DNA from: Tragulus kanchil
Lineage: Eukaryota; Chordata; Mammalia; Artiodactyla; Tragulidae
DNA: 64,000 bases
Assembly (NCBI GenBank): GCA_022376925.1
Contig: JAIOJX010000004.1
Coordinates: forward strand, 7,626,001 to 7,690,000
Direction of reading: 5' to 3'
Shown here: positions 34,497-45,895 of the stretch, in pieces
How the letters are laid out: every line of letters starts with the position of its first letter
Position numbering within the stretch: the stretch's first letter is position 1
Made by a program: the position numbers and the translations under genes
The notes under the pieces: generated by a model
What the model was told of the DNA's origin: nothing
The model's input: only the letters and a program-made list of their open reading frames with translations
Database searches by the model: none

Positions 34497-35027
34497 TTTT
34501 TCCACATCATATTTATGAGCCTTATTAATTTATTTGAGACCTCTGTTTTACCTCCAGTACTCACACTGTCATTTTCAAGTCCTTCTTGTTTCATCATCCT
34601 TGCTGATTTGACCATCCACAACTGATTGATCTCACTGTTAGAACATTATCTGACAATAGATTTGCAAGCCATTATAAAATCTCACATCTTTTACATGATT
34701 TGAACATTTGCTTCACAATTATTAACTGCTAATGTATCTTCACATATTGTCTGACATTTAAAACATGCAACAGGCAAGAGGCTGCCCGATACAAATTCAA
34801 AGACATAAACCACTCTTTTAACAAGCACTTGCACTGTGTTGAAGCTAATAAAATAAATATTTGAAATTCACCAAATTCCGTGTGATTTTTTTTGTTACTA
34901 TAGGGTCATTCAACCTGAGGATACAAAAAGTACAGTCACTGTGACAACAAAAGACAGGATTAGGTCCTTGATTAATTTGACAAAAAAAAGTACCTTCCTA
35001 CTGGAAAAATGAATAAATAATGTAGTC
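34497..35027. other. Unique DNA
   Basis: No feature recognised apart from duplication 13. Confidence 0.4.
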
Positions 35028-35210
35028 CAGTGGTTTTTAAAGAAAGGTTCCCAGACCAACAGGATCAGCATCTGCTAGGAACTTGTTGAAGCTTATAAAT
35101 GCAAACTCATGGATTACTGAGTCAGAAACTCTTCGAATAAAGACCAGAGATCCATAGTTTAACTGACTTGTCAAGTGACTCTGCCATGTGCTGAAGTGTA
35201 AGAGCCATTG
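35028..35210. mobile_element. MER5A-like non-autonomous hAT element
   Basis: Begins with cagtggtttttaaa and ends with 'taagagccattg', with the internal phrases 'ccaacaggatcagcatctgc', 'gaacttgttgaagc' and 'gagtcagaaactct' in MER5A order. About 180 bp, diverged. Confidence 0.75.
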
Positions 35211-35463
35211 GTTCATTCCAGTCTTGTATCACTGAAGTAACAGAGGCCCAGGAGAGAAAACAGGATGCAATGACGGAGCTGTGAGGACAGACAACAACCA
35301 CATTCTAATTTTATGCACCATTCCTTCCACTCTGTAGACCATTGTTATGTATAAGATGCTTCTGCCTGTTGTATATTTTGGGGCTGTTGCCCATTTATAA
35401 AGGGCACACAAAGCAGACTGTGCATTTATTTTATTATACCACTGTTCTATGAATAGTTTTATC
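35211..35463. other. Unique DNA with a 51-bp segment repeated elsewhere
   Basis: 35340-35390 is identical to 37187-37237 in an otherwise unrelated context. The 60-codon minus frame here (35229-35411) has no domain. Confidence 0.5.
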
Positions 35464-35465
35464 TA

Positions 35466-35555
35466 GATGGGAGGCCCACACAGGCCAAAGAACATAGATG
35501 GATGAAAATAGATAAATGAAAGACCAATAGAAGTGGCCAAAAAAAGAAAAAGAAA
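35466..35555 (+). mobile_element. CHR SINE 3' part, duplicate
   Basis: Only the 3' tail of the SINE at 34201 is repeated, cut at the duplication joint. Confidence 0.85.
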
Positions 35556-36109
35556 AAATTACTAGAGTTAAGTAGGGTTTTTCCACATCATATTTATGAG
35601 CCTTATTAATTTATTTGAGACCTCTGTTTTACCTCCAGTACTCACACTGTCATTTTCAAGTCCTTCTTGTTTCATCATCCTTGCTGATTTGACCATCCAC
35701 AACTGATTGATCTCACTGTTAGAACATTATCTGACAATAGATTTGCAAGCCATTATAAAATCTCACATCTTTTACATGATTTGAACATTTGCTTCACAAT
35801 TATTAACTGCTAATGTATCTTCACATATTGTCTGACATTTAAAACATGCAACAGGCAAGAGGCTGCCCGATACAAATTCAAAGACATAAACCACTCTTTT
35901 TAACAAGCACTTGCACTGTGTTGAAGCTAATAAAATAAATATTTGAAATTCACCAAATTCCGTGTGATTTTTTTTGTTACTATAGGGTCATTCAACCTGA
36001 GGATACAAAAAGTACAGTCACTGTGACAACAAAAGACAGGATTAGGTCCTTGATTAATTTGACAAAAAAAAGTACCTTCCTACTGGAAAAATGAATAAAT
36101 AATGTAGTC

Positions 36110-36292
36110 CAGTGGTTTTTAAAGAAAGGTTCCCAGACCAACAGGATCAGCATCTGCTAGGAACTTGTTGAAGCTTATAAATGCAAACTCATGGATTACT
36201 GAGTCAGAAACTCTTCGAATAAAGACCAGAGATCCATAGTTTAACTGACTTGTCAAGTGACTCTGCCATGTGCTGAAGTGTAAGAGCCATTG
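36110..36292. mobile_element. MER5A-like hAT element, duplicate
   Basis: Copy of 35028-35210 within duplication 13. Confidence 0.75.
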
Positions 36293-36546
36293 GTTCATTC
36301 CAGTCTTGTATCACTGAAGTAACAGAGGCCCAGGAGAGAAAACAGGATGCAATGACGGAGCTGTGAGGACAGACAACAACCACATTCTAATTTTATGCAC
36401 CATTCCTTCCACTCTGTAGACCATTGTTATGTATAAGATGCTTCTGCCTGTTGTATATTTTGGGGCTGTTGCCCATTTATAAAGGGCACACAAAGCAGAC
36501 TGTGCATTTATTTTATTATCACCACTGTTCTATGAATAGTTTTATC

Positions 36547-36876
36547 ATTTGCATTCTACGAATGAGAAAGTGCACAGAGGGAGCATGGTGTGCAATGTCT
36601 CATTTAATAAGGGGTGGATTCTGGATTTAACTTTTATTTTTGAAACTTCAGATTTTGTGTTTTTAACCTAACTACTGCCTAAAATACATCTGAAATACCT
36701 AACCACACTATAAATTCATAAAGACAGAGATATACCTCATTCATATATGTTTTAATTGTCACAAAATTTGAGTCACCATTACAGGGACTGATCCCTTACT
36801 GGAGGAAGTAGAAAAGTATTCTGGAGAAAGACTATTTCTGTGTCTATATTGCTGTAGCTGCAGTTGATTGTATTCA
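36547..36876. other. Unique DNA
   Basis: No feature recognised. Confidence 0.4.
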
Positions 36877-36886
36877 CTCCTTTTCT

Positions 36887-37099
36887 GGGCTTTCCAGGTG
36901 TTGCTAATGGTAAAGAACCTGTCTCCAATGCAGGAGATGTAAGAGACGTGGGTTCCATCCCTGGGTCAGGAAGATTACCTGGAGGAGAACATGGCAACCC
37001 ACTCCAATAGTCTTGCCTAGAGAATCCCATGGACAGAGGAGCCTGGTGGGCTACAGTCCGTAGGGCTGCAGAGAGTCAGACATAAATGAAGTGACTCCG
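36887..37099 (+). mobile_element. Bov-tA SINE, sense, with 10-bp target-site duplication
   Basis: 'gggctttccaggtgttgcta', 'atgcaggagatgtaagagac', 'cccatggacagaggagcctg' to 'gaagtgactccgc'. ctccttttct occurs at 36877-36886 and 37106-37115. Confidence 0.92.
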
Positions 37100-37439
37100 C
37101 ATGTTCTCCTTTTCTAAACTTCAGCAACAAATGCAAAAATTCAACATACCTATATCAGATTGGCCAAAAAGGCTATTATTTTTCTTCATTGTTATGTATA
37201 AGATGCTTCTGCCTGTTGTATATTTTGGGGCTGTTGCTTGGATTTTTTAATACTTTAAGTGGTGCTCATTTATTACATTTGAGGCTTCAGGCTATGTTAG
37301 AAAGTGGCATAATTTTAGAAATCTGCAAAAAAAAAAAATGAAATGCCATGTAGTAAAAGAATAATATGTTAAAATATAGATTCTCAATATAGAAGTACTG
37401 TTTTCCTTCTGGAAAGTGCTAATTATTTTCAGCAGTCAT
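37100..37439. other. Unique DNA containing the 51-bp shared segment
   Basis: 37187-37237 matches 35340-35390 exactly. Text just before it, 'gattggccaaaaaggct', is faintly mariner-like but too short to call. Confidence 0.4.
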
Positions 37440-37625
37440 CAATAACCACTAATACTTAGAGAGAGGCTTACTATTTTCTAGGATTTGAACTAGGTACTTT
37501 TAAGCATTATCTTCTATAATTCTCTCCATAGTCTTATAATGGTCATATTAGTTCTCCCCCATTTTATACATGATGGAGCCAATTTTCAGAGATTAAATAA
37601 GCTGCATAAATGGATGCAGTCTATA
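37440..37625 (-). mobile_element. MIR-like SINE, antisense
   Basis: 'aggcttactattttctagga', 'taagcattatcttctataat' and 'ccccattttatacatgatgg' follow the reverse-complement MIR order. Confidence 0.6.
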
Positions 37626-37995
37626 AAATGCTGTCTCCAGGATCCAGCTCCAGTGGCTGGAACTAAACCACCACCTTTCTTCTCTTTCTCAATGCAAGGA
37701 CCTCGCCAGACTTGCCCAAGCCTTACTAGCTCCTCTTTGCCACCAAACACGTAGACTGGTAAGAAAAGGGCCCACAATCTGACCACCACCTACCACTTTC
37801 CAGATTTATTTCATGCTTATACATTTCATGCTCTTTTGTTCAAGTCACCATCTATTTCCATGTACATTAACCATTTCCTCACTCTAGGTGACCCTACCCC
37901 TCCTCCATCTCTAGTATAGCCTCTCCTCTCCCATCTCAGCTGGTTCCAGCATGATCTAACTCTATTCAGTTCACTGAGAGTTTTAACTGTGCCAC
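37626..37995. other. Unique DNA
   Basis: Pyrimidine-rich, no gene signature; frames at 37539-37754 and 37586-37789 have no family match. Repeated at 38757-39127. Confidence 0.4.
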
Positions 37996-38018
37996 TTGAT
38001 TGTATTCACTCCTTTTCT

Positions 38019-38231
38019 GGGCTTTCCAGGTGTTGCTAATGGTAAAGAACCTGTCTCCAATGCAGGAGATGTAAGAGACGTGGGTTCCATCCTGGGTCAG
38101 GAAGATTACCTGGAGGAGAACATGGCAACCCACTCCAATAGTCTTGCCTAGAGAATCCCATGGACAGAGGAGCCTGGTGGGCTACAGTCCGTAGGGCTGC
38201 AGAGAGTCAGACATAAATGAAGTGACTCCGC
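38019..38231 (+). mobile_element. Bov-tA SINE, sense, duplicate
   Basis: Copy of 36887-37099 with one base lost in a C-run. Confidence 0.92.
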
Positions 38232-38570
38232 ATGTTCTCCTTTTCTAAACTTCAGCAACAAATGCAAAAATTCAACATACCTATATCAGATTGGCCAAAA
38301 AGGCTATTATTTTTCTTCATTGTTATGTATAAGATGCTTCTGCCTGTTGTATATTTTGGGGCTGTTGCTTGGATTTTTTAATACTTTAAGTGGTGCTCAT
38401 TTATTACATTTGAGGCTTCAGGCTATGTTAGAAAGTGGCATAGTTTTAGAATTTTGCAAAGGAAAAAAATGAAATGCCATGTAGTAAAAGAATAATATGT
38501 TAAAATATAGATTCTCAATATAGAAGTACTGTTTTCCTTCTGGAAAGTGCTAATTATTTTCAGCAGTCAT

Positions 38571-38756
38571 CAATAACCACTAATACTTAGAGAGAGGCTT
38601 ACTATTTTCTAGGATTTGAACTAGGTACTTTTAAGCATTATCTTCTATAATTCTCTCCATAGTCTTATAATGGTCATATTAGTTCTCCCCCATTTTATAC
38701 ATGATGGAGCCAATTTTCAGAGATTAAATAAGCTGCATAAATGGATGCAGTCTATA
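38571..38756 (-). mobile_element. MIR-like SINE, antisense, duplicate
   Basis: Copy of 37440-37625 in duplication 14. Confidence 0.6.
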
Positions 38757-39127
38757 AAATGCTGTCTCCAGGATCCAGCTCCAGTGGCTGGAACTAAACC
38801 ACCACCTTTCTTCTCTTTCTCAATGCAAGGACCTCGCCAGACTTGCCCAAGCCTTACTAGCTCCTCTTTGCCACCAAACACGTAGACTGGTAAGAAAAGG
38901 GCCCACAATCTGACCACCACCTACCACTTTCCAGATTTATTTCATGCTTATACATTTCATGCTCTTTTGTTCAAGTCACCATCTATTTCCATGTACATTA
39001 ACCATTTCCTCACTCTAGGTGACCCTACCCCTCCTCCATCTCTAGTATAGCCTCTCCTCTCCCATCTCAGCTGGTTCCAGCATGATCTAACTCTATTCAG
39101 TTCACTGAGAGTTTTGAACTGTGCCAC

Positions 39128-39737
39128 CAATAATAAACATTATTGGCCTGCTCTGAGGCACCACGGGGAGGATGTGAACACACTCCCAATGATCTGAACT
39201 GTGGAAGCCAATGCCAGTGGTATGGAGTTGGGTGATGCTTTGGTTCCTAACCTTTGTACTGCTTCTATGTTCACTAGCTGGCCAGACCTCCTTGGGCCAC
39301 ATAAGTGAGATAGTGTTGGGAATGGAATGGCTATGAGGTTGCTAATCAGCTGAAAGGGCAGGCCACACAAATTCAGGCCACAGAGGTGGCAAAAATCACA
39401 TTTTCGGATCCTTTTCCTGTATTCCAATTTCTCTGAAATGTCCCTGGTTTTTCTTCTTATTGTTACTTCTCAATTGGCATCTATATTCAGTATCTTGTGG
39501 TGTTGGCATTTCCCCAAATGTTCATATCATAGCTTGTTTCTTAAATGAGGAAATAAAGGAATAGTTTCTTTAATGTAAAAATTTTAAAAAGGCTCTTAGA
39601 AATTGATGAAACAAATGGGCAAATTGGAAAACATGTAAAGACAGTTCAGAGAAAGCCAAATAATATAAGATGCTCAGTCTCAAATGTATTTAAAGAAAAG
39701 CAAATGAGTGTGTTTGTGTATACACACTATGTGTGTA
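39128..39737. other. Unique DNA
   Basis: Minus-strand frames of 66 and 95 codons (39102-39302, 39140-39427) show no recognisable domain, so no gene is called. A GT/CA-rich patch lies at 39710-39735. Confidence 0.45.
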
Positions 39738-39950
39738 TGCGTGCTAAGCCACTTCAGTCCTGTCTGACTTTTTCTCACCCTATGGACTGTAGCCTGCCAG
39801 GCTCCTCTGTCCATGTGATTCTCCAGGCAAGAATACTATAGCGGGTCATCATTCTCTTCTCCAGAGGATCCTTTTGACCCAGGGGTCAAACTCACAACTT
39901 ATCTCTTCTGTGCTGGCAGGCAGGTTCTTTACCACTACCACACACTACCC
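39738..39950 (-). mobile_element. Bov-tA SINE, antisense
   Basis: 'gcgtgctaagccacttcagt', 'gattctccaggcaagaatac' and 'ggcaggttctttaccactac' in order. Confidence 0.9.
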
Positions 39951-40587
39951 ACAGGCAACACTAGTCCATTGTTTTCATTTTACTTTATATATGTTATATA
40001 TATATATATATATATATGTAATCTTAATATAAGATAATTTGGTACAACACACACAGGACAATTATATAGTATTTATCAAAATTTTAAACGCACATATTCT
40101 TCTGTCCAATGGTTATAGTGCTGGTGATTTTTCTATGACTCTTTTCTTACAAAGATGCTAAATATAAAAAGGAATGTGCAATGAAAAATGATTTTCAATA
40201 GCTTAAAACTGGAAATAACCTATAAATTCTTTCACACGTTAACTAAATATTAAATACTAAATACCCAACTGAATCCCTTCTTGGCACAGAAATTTCAAAG
40301 AAATGATTTTACAAAAGTTGTGGTGAGCTTTTTATATCTGGAATTCCAGAAGGAGAGTTCCAAGTTGGGCAGGGCCCCAAAGGAGTGGCCTCAGCAAAAC
40401 AGACAGAATGATAATGGAGGCAGAAGACACCAGGGCTCTTGAGTGCTCCTGATCTCGCTGTGTAACCACTTCTACTCTCAAATACTGCTCTCCAGGCTCA
40501 TAGTGCCTTTGCAAGCACATTTCTAACTGATGTCAAACAAAAGGACCCTCTGCCTTCTTGGGTCAGTTCTCATCCTGTAAAGAGGAG
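39951..40587. other. Unique DNA with TA microsatellite
   Basis: A TA run at about 39991-40017. The minus frame at 40332-40520 has no domain. No gene seen. Confidence 0.45.
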
Positions 40588-41199
40588 TCCTTTAGCAGTC
40601 TATTTAGTTCCATGTTTTCCACATTTTTGTGCTTGTGTTTGTTATTGGAAATAGCCTCCTGGGCAGAGTGATAAAGTGTGTCTAGTGCTCTTAAACAAAA
40701 GAGAGCTGTGATGTGCCTTATGGAGGAAGTAAGTGCACAAGATCAGTTTTATGTACACATGAGTTACATTGCTGTTAGTCATGAATTCAGTGCTGATCAT
40801 TTACTGATATATATTAAACATGAGGTCTCTGAACAGAAGCACACATCAAACGAGGTTCTACATAGATAAGTTGATGAAAATATTGGGACCAGAGGCTTAT
40901 AAGAAATTAACTCTTTATTTCTCTTAGGGGTAATGGTTGTATCACTAAAAGTCAGTGTTCCTGACAACTACTGCAGCACAGAAGAAAGCAACAAGTTTCC
41001 AAGTAACCTATGGGAATACAGAGCATCACTGAGCTGGTCGGTCAGTCATTCCTGTGGGGTGTTTGTCAGAGAGAACACCACCACAGAAATTTGGTAGGTG
41101 AAGGGTGAAAAGGCAGTCCTTTTCAGGGATTCAGTGGAAAACAGGACTGCATTTCAGATCAATAGCACCGCCTAAGGTGGAGACGGTCCACCCTGTTTT

Positions 41200-41285
41200 C
41201 TTTTATTCTATGCCCAGCCTGCTGCCTTCCATATATTGCGTACTGTTTCAGTGTTTGTTGAATGAATAGGTCGTTGAATGAAAAT
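41200..41285 (+). mobile_element. L2-like 3' end
   Basis: Ends with 'gtttgttgaatgaatagg', the usual L2 terminus. Repeated at 42325-42410. Confidence 0.5.
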
Positions 41286-42324
41286 AAGAAGGGGGAAGGT
41301 CAGGAGGATTTTCTTTGTATTTTTTTGTATTATCTATTGTTTGCACCTGTTAACACGAACACATACTACACTCAGATTTTTTTTTTTAAATCTGAAATGA
41401 GTGCACTCATTTATCCTTCAGAAGTTGCTAGGACCTTTTCAATGTCACAATTTCACTCTTTGGTATCCCATCTTCTTCCACCCCTTTCTCTAACCCATAA
41501 GGAGAGACAGAGTGGTATCTCTATAATTCATGCAGGGACTAACCTTCAGCTACAGTTTATCTGGCCAAAGTAGATGTTTGACACCATCTAATCCAATCTG
41601 ATTCTCTCTCTTGTAAATGTAAGCTCATATATGCTTAAAAGTTTATACATTAGAGTCTGAGAGCCAGAATCATAAATTGTACATGTGGGAATTATGGACC
41701 CTCCTTTAGCAGTCCTTTAGCAGTCTATTTAGTTCCATGTTTTCCACATTTTGTGCTTGTGTTTGTTATTGGAAATAGCCTCCTGGGCAGAGTGATAAAG
41801 TGTGTCTAGTGCTCTTAAACAAAAGAGAGCTGTGATGTGCCTTATGGAGGAAGTAAGTGCACAAGATCAGTTTTATGTACACATGAGTTACATTGCTGTT
41901 AGTCATGAATTCAGTGCTGATCATTTACTGATATATATTAAACATGAGGTCTCTGAACAGAAGCACACATCAAACGAGGTTCTACATAGATAAGTTGATG
42001 AAAATATTGGGACCAGAGGCTTATAAGAAATTAACTCTTTATTTCTCTTAGGGGTAATGGTTGTATCACTAAAAGTCAGTGTTCCTGACAACTACTGCAG
42101 CACAGAAGAAAGCAACAAGTTTCCAAGTAACCTATGGGAATACAGAGCATCACTGAGCTGGTCGGTCAGTCATTCCTGTGGGGTGTTTGTCAGAGAGAAA
42201 CACCACCACAGAAATTTGGTAGGTGAAGGGTGAAAAGGCAGTCCTTTTCAGGGATTCAGTGGAAAACAGGACTGCATTTCAGATCAATAGCACCGCCTAA
42301 GGTGGAGACGGTCCACCCTGTTTT
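41286..42324. other. Unique DNA across the duplication 15 joint
   Basis: No gene. A 103-codon frame at 41262-41573 repeats at 42387-42698 without a family signature. Confidence 0.4.
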
Positions 42325-42950
42325 CTTTTATTCTATGCCCAGCCTGCTGCCTTCCATATATTGCGTACTGTTTCAGTGTTTGTTGAATGAATAGGTCGTT
42401 GAATGAAAATAAGAAGGGGGAAGGTCAGGAGGATTTTCTTTGTATTTTTTTGTATTATCTATTGTTTGCACCTGTTAACACGAACACATACTACACTCAG
42501 ATTTTTTTTTTTAAATCTGAAATGAGTGCACTCATTTATCCTTCAGAAGTTGCTAGGACCTTTTCAATGTCACAATTTCACTCTTTGGTATCCCATCTTC
42601 TTCCACCCCTTTCTCTAACCCATAAGGAGAGACAGAGTGGTATCTCTATAATTCATGCAGGGACTAACCTTCAGCTACAGTTTATCTGGCCAAAGTAGAT
42701 GTTTGACACCATCTAATCCAATCTGATTCTCTCTCTTGTAAATGTAAGCTCATATATGCTTAAAAGTTTATACATTAGAGTCTGAGAGCCAGAATCATAA
42801 ATTGTACATGTGGGAATTATGGACATTTACCGTGGCTCTGAATAGTAAAGCAAGGCAATCATTTGGGAAAGGATCGGGTGGACAGGCAGAGAGAAGCCTA
42901 GAAGTTATGAGAGGCAGATAGAGGGGGGATATCTGTATATTTTCAGTCTC

Positions 42951-43213
42951 TCTCTTTTTTTTAATTTTGGCCTCTTTTATTGGTTTTATTTATTTATTTT
43001 CATCCACCTTCATTCTTTGGCCAGTGTGAGTCTCCCAATGTTGTGATCTCTCTCGTTGGGAGCACCAGCTATGGGTGCATGCACTCCAGAGTCCCAGCTC
43101 ACAATTGGACACACTGGTCCAGCCACTCCATGGCAAGTGGGATCTTCCCCAGGCAGAGGTCGAACCAGTGCCCCTTGCATGGCAAGGCAGACCCTTTACT
43201 CACTGGGGAAGCC
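42951..43213 (-). mobile_element. CHR-type SINE, antisense, with target-site duplication
   Basis: Reverse-strand CHR: A-rich tail region first, then 'ctttggccagtgtgagtctc', and at the right end the head in reverse ('ctcactggggaagcc'). tttcagtctc lies at 42941-42950 and 43214-43223. Confidence 0.85.
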
Positions 43214-43510
43214 TTTCAGTCTCCTTTTGATGGCCAGTTGTACCCCTCTTAGGTCCTTTAAGATACTTTTGTATTTGCAACAAAATAATTATTCAGTCAC
43301 TTTGAGCTGGTTTCTGTTAAATAGCCACTTTATAACTCCAACCCATATATATAACTCCAACCCATATATTTTGCCATTGCTTCAACTATAAACACTGAGC
43401 ATCACTGTCCATATGCAAAACTATAAACAAGACATTTCAAGATCTGGCCCTCATCTACTTCTGCATTCTCTTGTCCCTTACTTACACTTTCCCTTCCTGC
43501 ACCACCCTAG
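43214..43510. other. Unique DNA
   Basis: Includes a small local duplication of 'ataactccaacccatatat' near 43332-43370. Confidence 0.5.
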
Positions 43511-43705
43511 GGTCTGGTGGTATGGATGGTAAAGAATCTACCTGCAATGTAGGAGACCTGGGTTCAATCTCTGGGTTGGGAAGACCCCCTAGAGAAGGGA
43601 ATGGCTAACCACGCCTGTATTCTTGCATGGAGAATTTTATGGACAGAGGAGCCTGGTGCACTACAGTCCATGATTACAAAGTGTTGGCCATGACTGAATG
43701 ACTAA
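43511..43705 (+). mobile_element. Bov-tA SINE, sense
   Basis: 'ggtctggtggtatggatggt', 'ggagacctgggttcaatctc', 'ttatggacagaggagcctgg' in order. Confidence 0.9.
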
Positions 43706-44083
43706 CACCAGTACCACTCTAGCCTTTCCACTGGGTTCACAGTGAATCAGCTCAACATTCATTTCTAAGGAGAAGCTTTGTATGGCCACTTTAGCTGCCA
43801 GCACCACCATCTCTGTACCTGAGTGATGAGCCCAGTGTGGCACCTTCAATCTGATTTCCTCTCTCTTTTGTAAATGTAAGCTCATATATGCTTAAAAGTT
43901 TATACATTAGAGTCTGAGAGCCAGAATCATAAATTGTACATGTGGGAATTATGGACATTTACCGTGGCTCTGAATAGTAAAGCAAGGCAATCATTTGGGA
44001 AAGGATCGGGTGGACAGGCAGAGAGAAGCCTAGAAGTTATGAGAGGCAGATAGAGGGATATCTGTATATTTTCAGTCTCTCTC

Positions 44084-44340
44084 TTTTTTAATTTTGGCCT
44101 CTTTTATTGGTTTTATTTATTTATTTTCATCCACCTTCATTCTTTGGCCAGTGTGAGTCTCCCAATGTTGTGATCTCTCTCGTTGGGAGCACCAGCTATG
44201 GGTGCATGCACTCCAGAGTCCCAGCTCACAATTGGACACACTGGTCCAGCCACTCCATGGCAAGTGGGATCTTCCCCAGGCAGAGGTCGAACCAGTGCCC
44301 CTTGCATGGCAAGGCAGACCCTTTACTCACTGGGGAAGCC
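44084..44340 (-). mobile_element. CHR-type SINE, antisense, duplicate
   Basis: Copy of 42951-43213 in duplication 16. Confidence 0.85.
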
Positions 44341-44637
44341 TTTCAGTCTCCTTTTGATGGCCAGTTGTACCCCTCTTAGGTCCTTTAAGATACTTTTGTA
44401 TTTGCAACAAAATAATTATTCAGTCACTTTGAGCTGGTTTCTGTTAAATAGCCACTTTATAACTCCAACCCATATATATAACTCCAACCCATATATTTTG
44501 CCATTGCTTCAACTATAAACACTGAGCATCACTGTCCATATGCAAAACTATAAACAAGACATTTCAAGATCTGGCCCTCATCTACTTCTGCATTCTCTTG
44601 TCCCTTACTTACACTTTCCCTTCCTGCACCACCCTAG

Positions 44638-44832
44638 GGTCTGGTGGTATGGATGGTAAAGAATCTACCTGCAATGTAGGAGACCTGGGTTCAATCTCTG
44701 GGTTGGGAAGACCCCCTAGAGAAGGGAATGGCTAACCACGCCTGTATTCTTGCATGGAGAATTTTATGGACAGAGGAGCCTGGTGCACTACAGTCCATGA
44801 TTACAAAGTGTTGGCCATGACTGAATGACTAA
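44638..44832 (+). mobile_element. Bov-tA SINE, sense, duplicate
   Basis: Copy of 43511-43705 in duplication 16. Confidence 0.9.
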
Positions 44833-45019
44833 CACCAGTACCACTCTAGCCTTTCCACTGGGTTCACAGTGAATCAGCTCAACATTCATTTCTAAGGAGA
44901 AGCTTTGTATGGCCACTTTAGCTGCCAGCACCACCATCTCTGTACCTGAGTGATGAGCCCAGTGTGGCTCCCTCTATGAGATGGGCTCTCATGACACTGT
45001 AAACATTAGTCATTCACAT

Positions 45020-45140
45020 GCTTGACACTCCTACTCAATTGTAGCCTCCTTGGGGATGGAAGGAAGTGTTCACTTGTAGCTTTATCATCAGTGTTTAGCA
45101 GGGTTCATGTTTCTCACATGCAGTCTGAATGAATTACTCT
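45020..45140 (+). mobile_element. L2-like 3' fragment
   Basis: 'ctactcaattgtagcctcct' then 'ttagcagggttcatg' resemble the L2 3' end. Repeated at 46090-46210. Confidence 0.45.
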
Positions 45141-45895
45141 TTCTGTATCTATGCCCTACAAAATCTTAGATTTCCATAGGAATTTCATCTTTCATTAAAA
45201 TATCTAATAAAATATCTGAACAATGAAAAAATTGATCAACCTGATAATGGTATAAAGTTGAGTTTAAACTGGGCTATTACTGAATTCAAGCTGAAACTAG
45301 AGCTTGAACTGAAGATACAGGCAAAGTTGGTGGGTGACAGTACCACCCACAGAATTGAGTAACTCAGGATACACCAAATTGGAAACCACCACGAGAAATG
45401 AGATAATACAATTAATTTCAAACTGTGGCTATGACAACCAGACCTGAGACAAAAGAAACAACTCTCATAACTGCAGGCTTTTCATCGCTACAGGAAATCC
45501 TCTTGAATCCCAAAGATAAAAATGGTAGGAAATCTCTCAAATCAAGAAAATTATTTTTTCCCTACTTTAACCAACTTGCTGTACTTTTATCTTTTTCATA
45601 TACTGCCTCACCTCATAATGAGTTCTAACCTCCTCCATGCTCCTGGTTTTAGAGATGCATAAATCCAGATGTAGACAGAAGTGGTGAGACCAAGTTGAAA
45701 AAGCCAATTAGCAGCTGAGCTGTGACAAGAACTCACAGCTTGGGACTTCCTCATGTGATCCAAATGGGTTTACCTCTTCTTTCATAGAGCTTGTTGCTCA
45801 ATCTCAGTATCCTGAGCCCCTGAGTCCACCTAGAATTTAATTCTGCAGACTCTAGCCCCTGGATAGCAGAGGTATGTAAAAGCCAGGAAAACTTT
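45141..45895. other. Unique DNA
   Basis: No gene; 61- and 67-codon frames here repeat in the second unit and lack domains. Confidence 0.4.

Larger units (their letters stand above)
34385..36546 (+). repeat. Tandem near-identical duplication 13 (about 1.08 kb x2)
   Basis: Copy 1 is 34385-35463 and copy 2 is 35466-36546. Shift is 1081, then 1082 after one extra T near 35899, then 1083 after one extra C near 36520. Copy 1 begins inside the CHR SINE. Confidence 0.95.
36864..39127 (+). repeat. Tandem near-identical duplication 14 (about 1.13 kb x2)
   Basis: Copy 1 is 36864-37995 and copy 2 is 37996-39127, abutting directly. Shift is 1132, 1131 after a C-run loses one base (about 36961), and 1132 again after an extra G near 39117. 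A small cluster of substitutions sits near 37311-37337 versus 38443-38468. Confidence 0.95.
40588..42824 (+). repeat. Tandem near-identical duplication 15 (about 1.11 kb x2)
   Basis: Copy 1 is 40588-41699 and copy 2 is 41713-42824. Shift is 1125, 1124 after a T-run loses one base (about 40625 versus 41750), and 1125 after an extra A near 42199. At the joint the first 11 bases of copy 2 (tcctttagcag) are stuttered again at 41702-41712. Confidence 0.95.
42730..44968 (+). repeat. Tandem near-identical duplication 16 (about 1.11 kb x2)
   Basis: Copy 1 is 42730-43841 and copy 2 is about 43858-44968. Shift drops from 1132 to 1127 through shorter G- and T-runs near 44056 and 44087. Before copy 2, 'aatctgatttcctctctc' is a noisy version of 'aatctgattctctctc'. 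The left edge lies inside copy 2 of duplication 15. Confidence 0.93.

Noticed and set aside
37160..37180. Mariner element from 'ttggccaaaaagg' text
   Set aside because: Only a dozen bases match and no terminal inverted repeat partner was seen.
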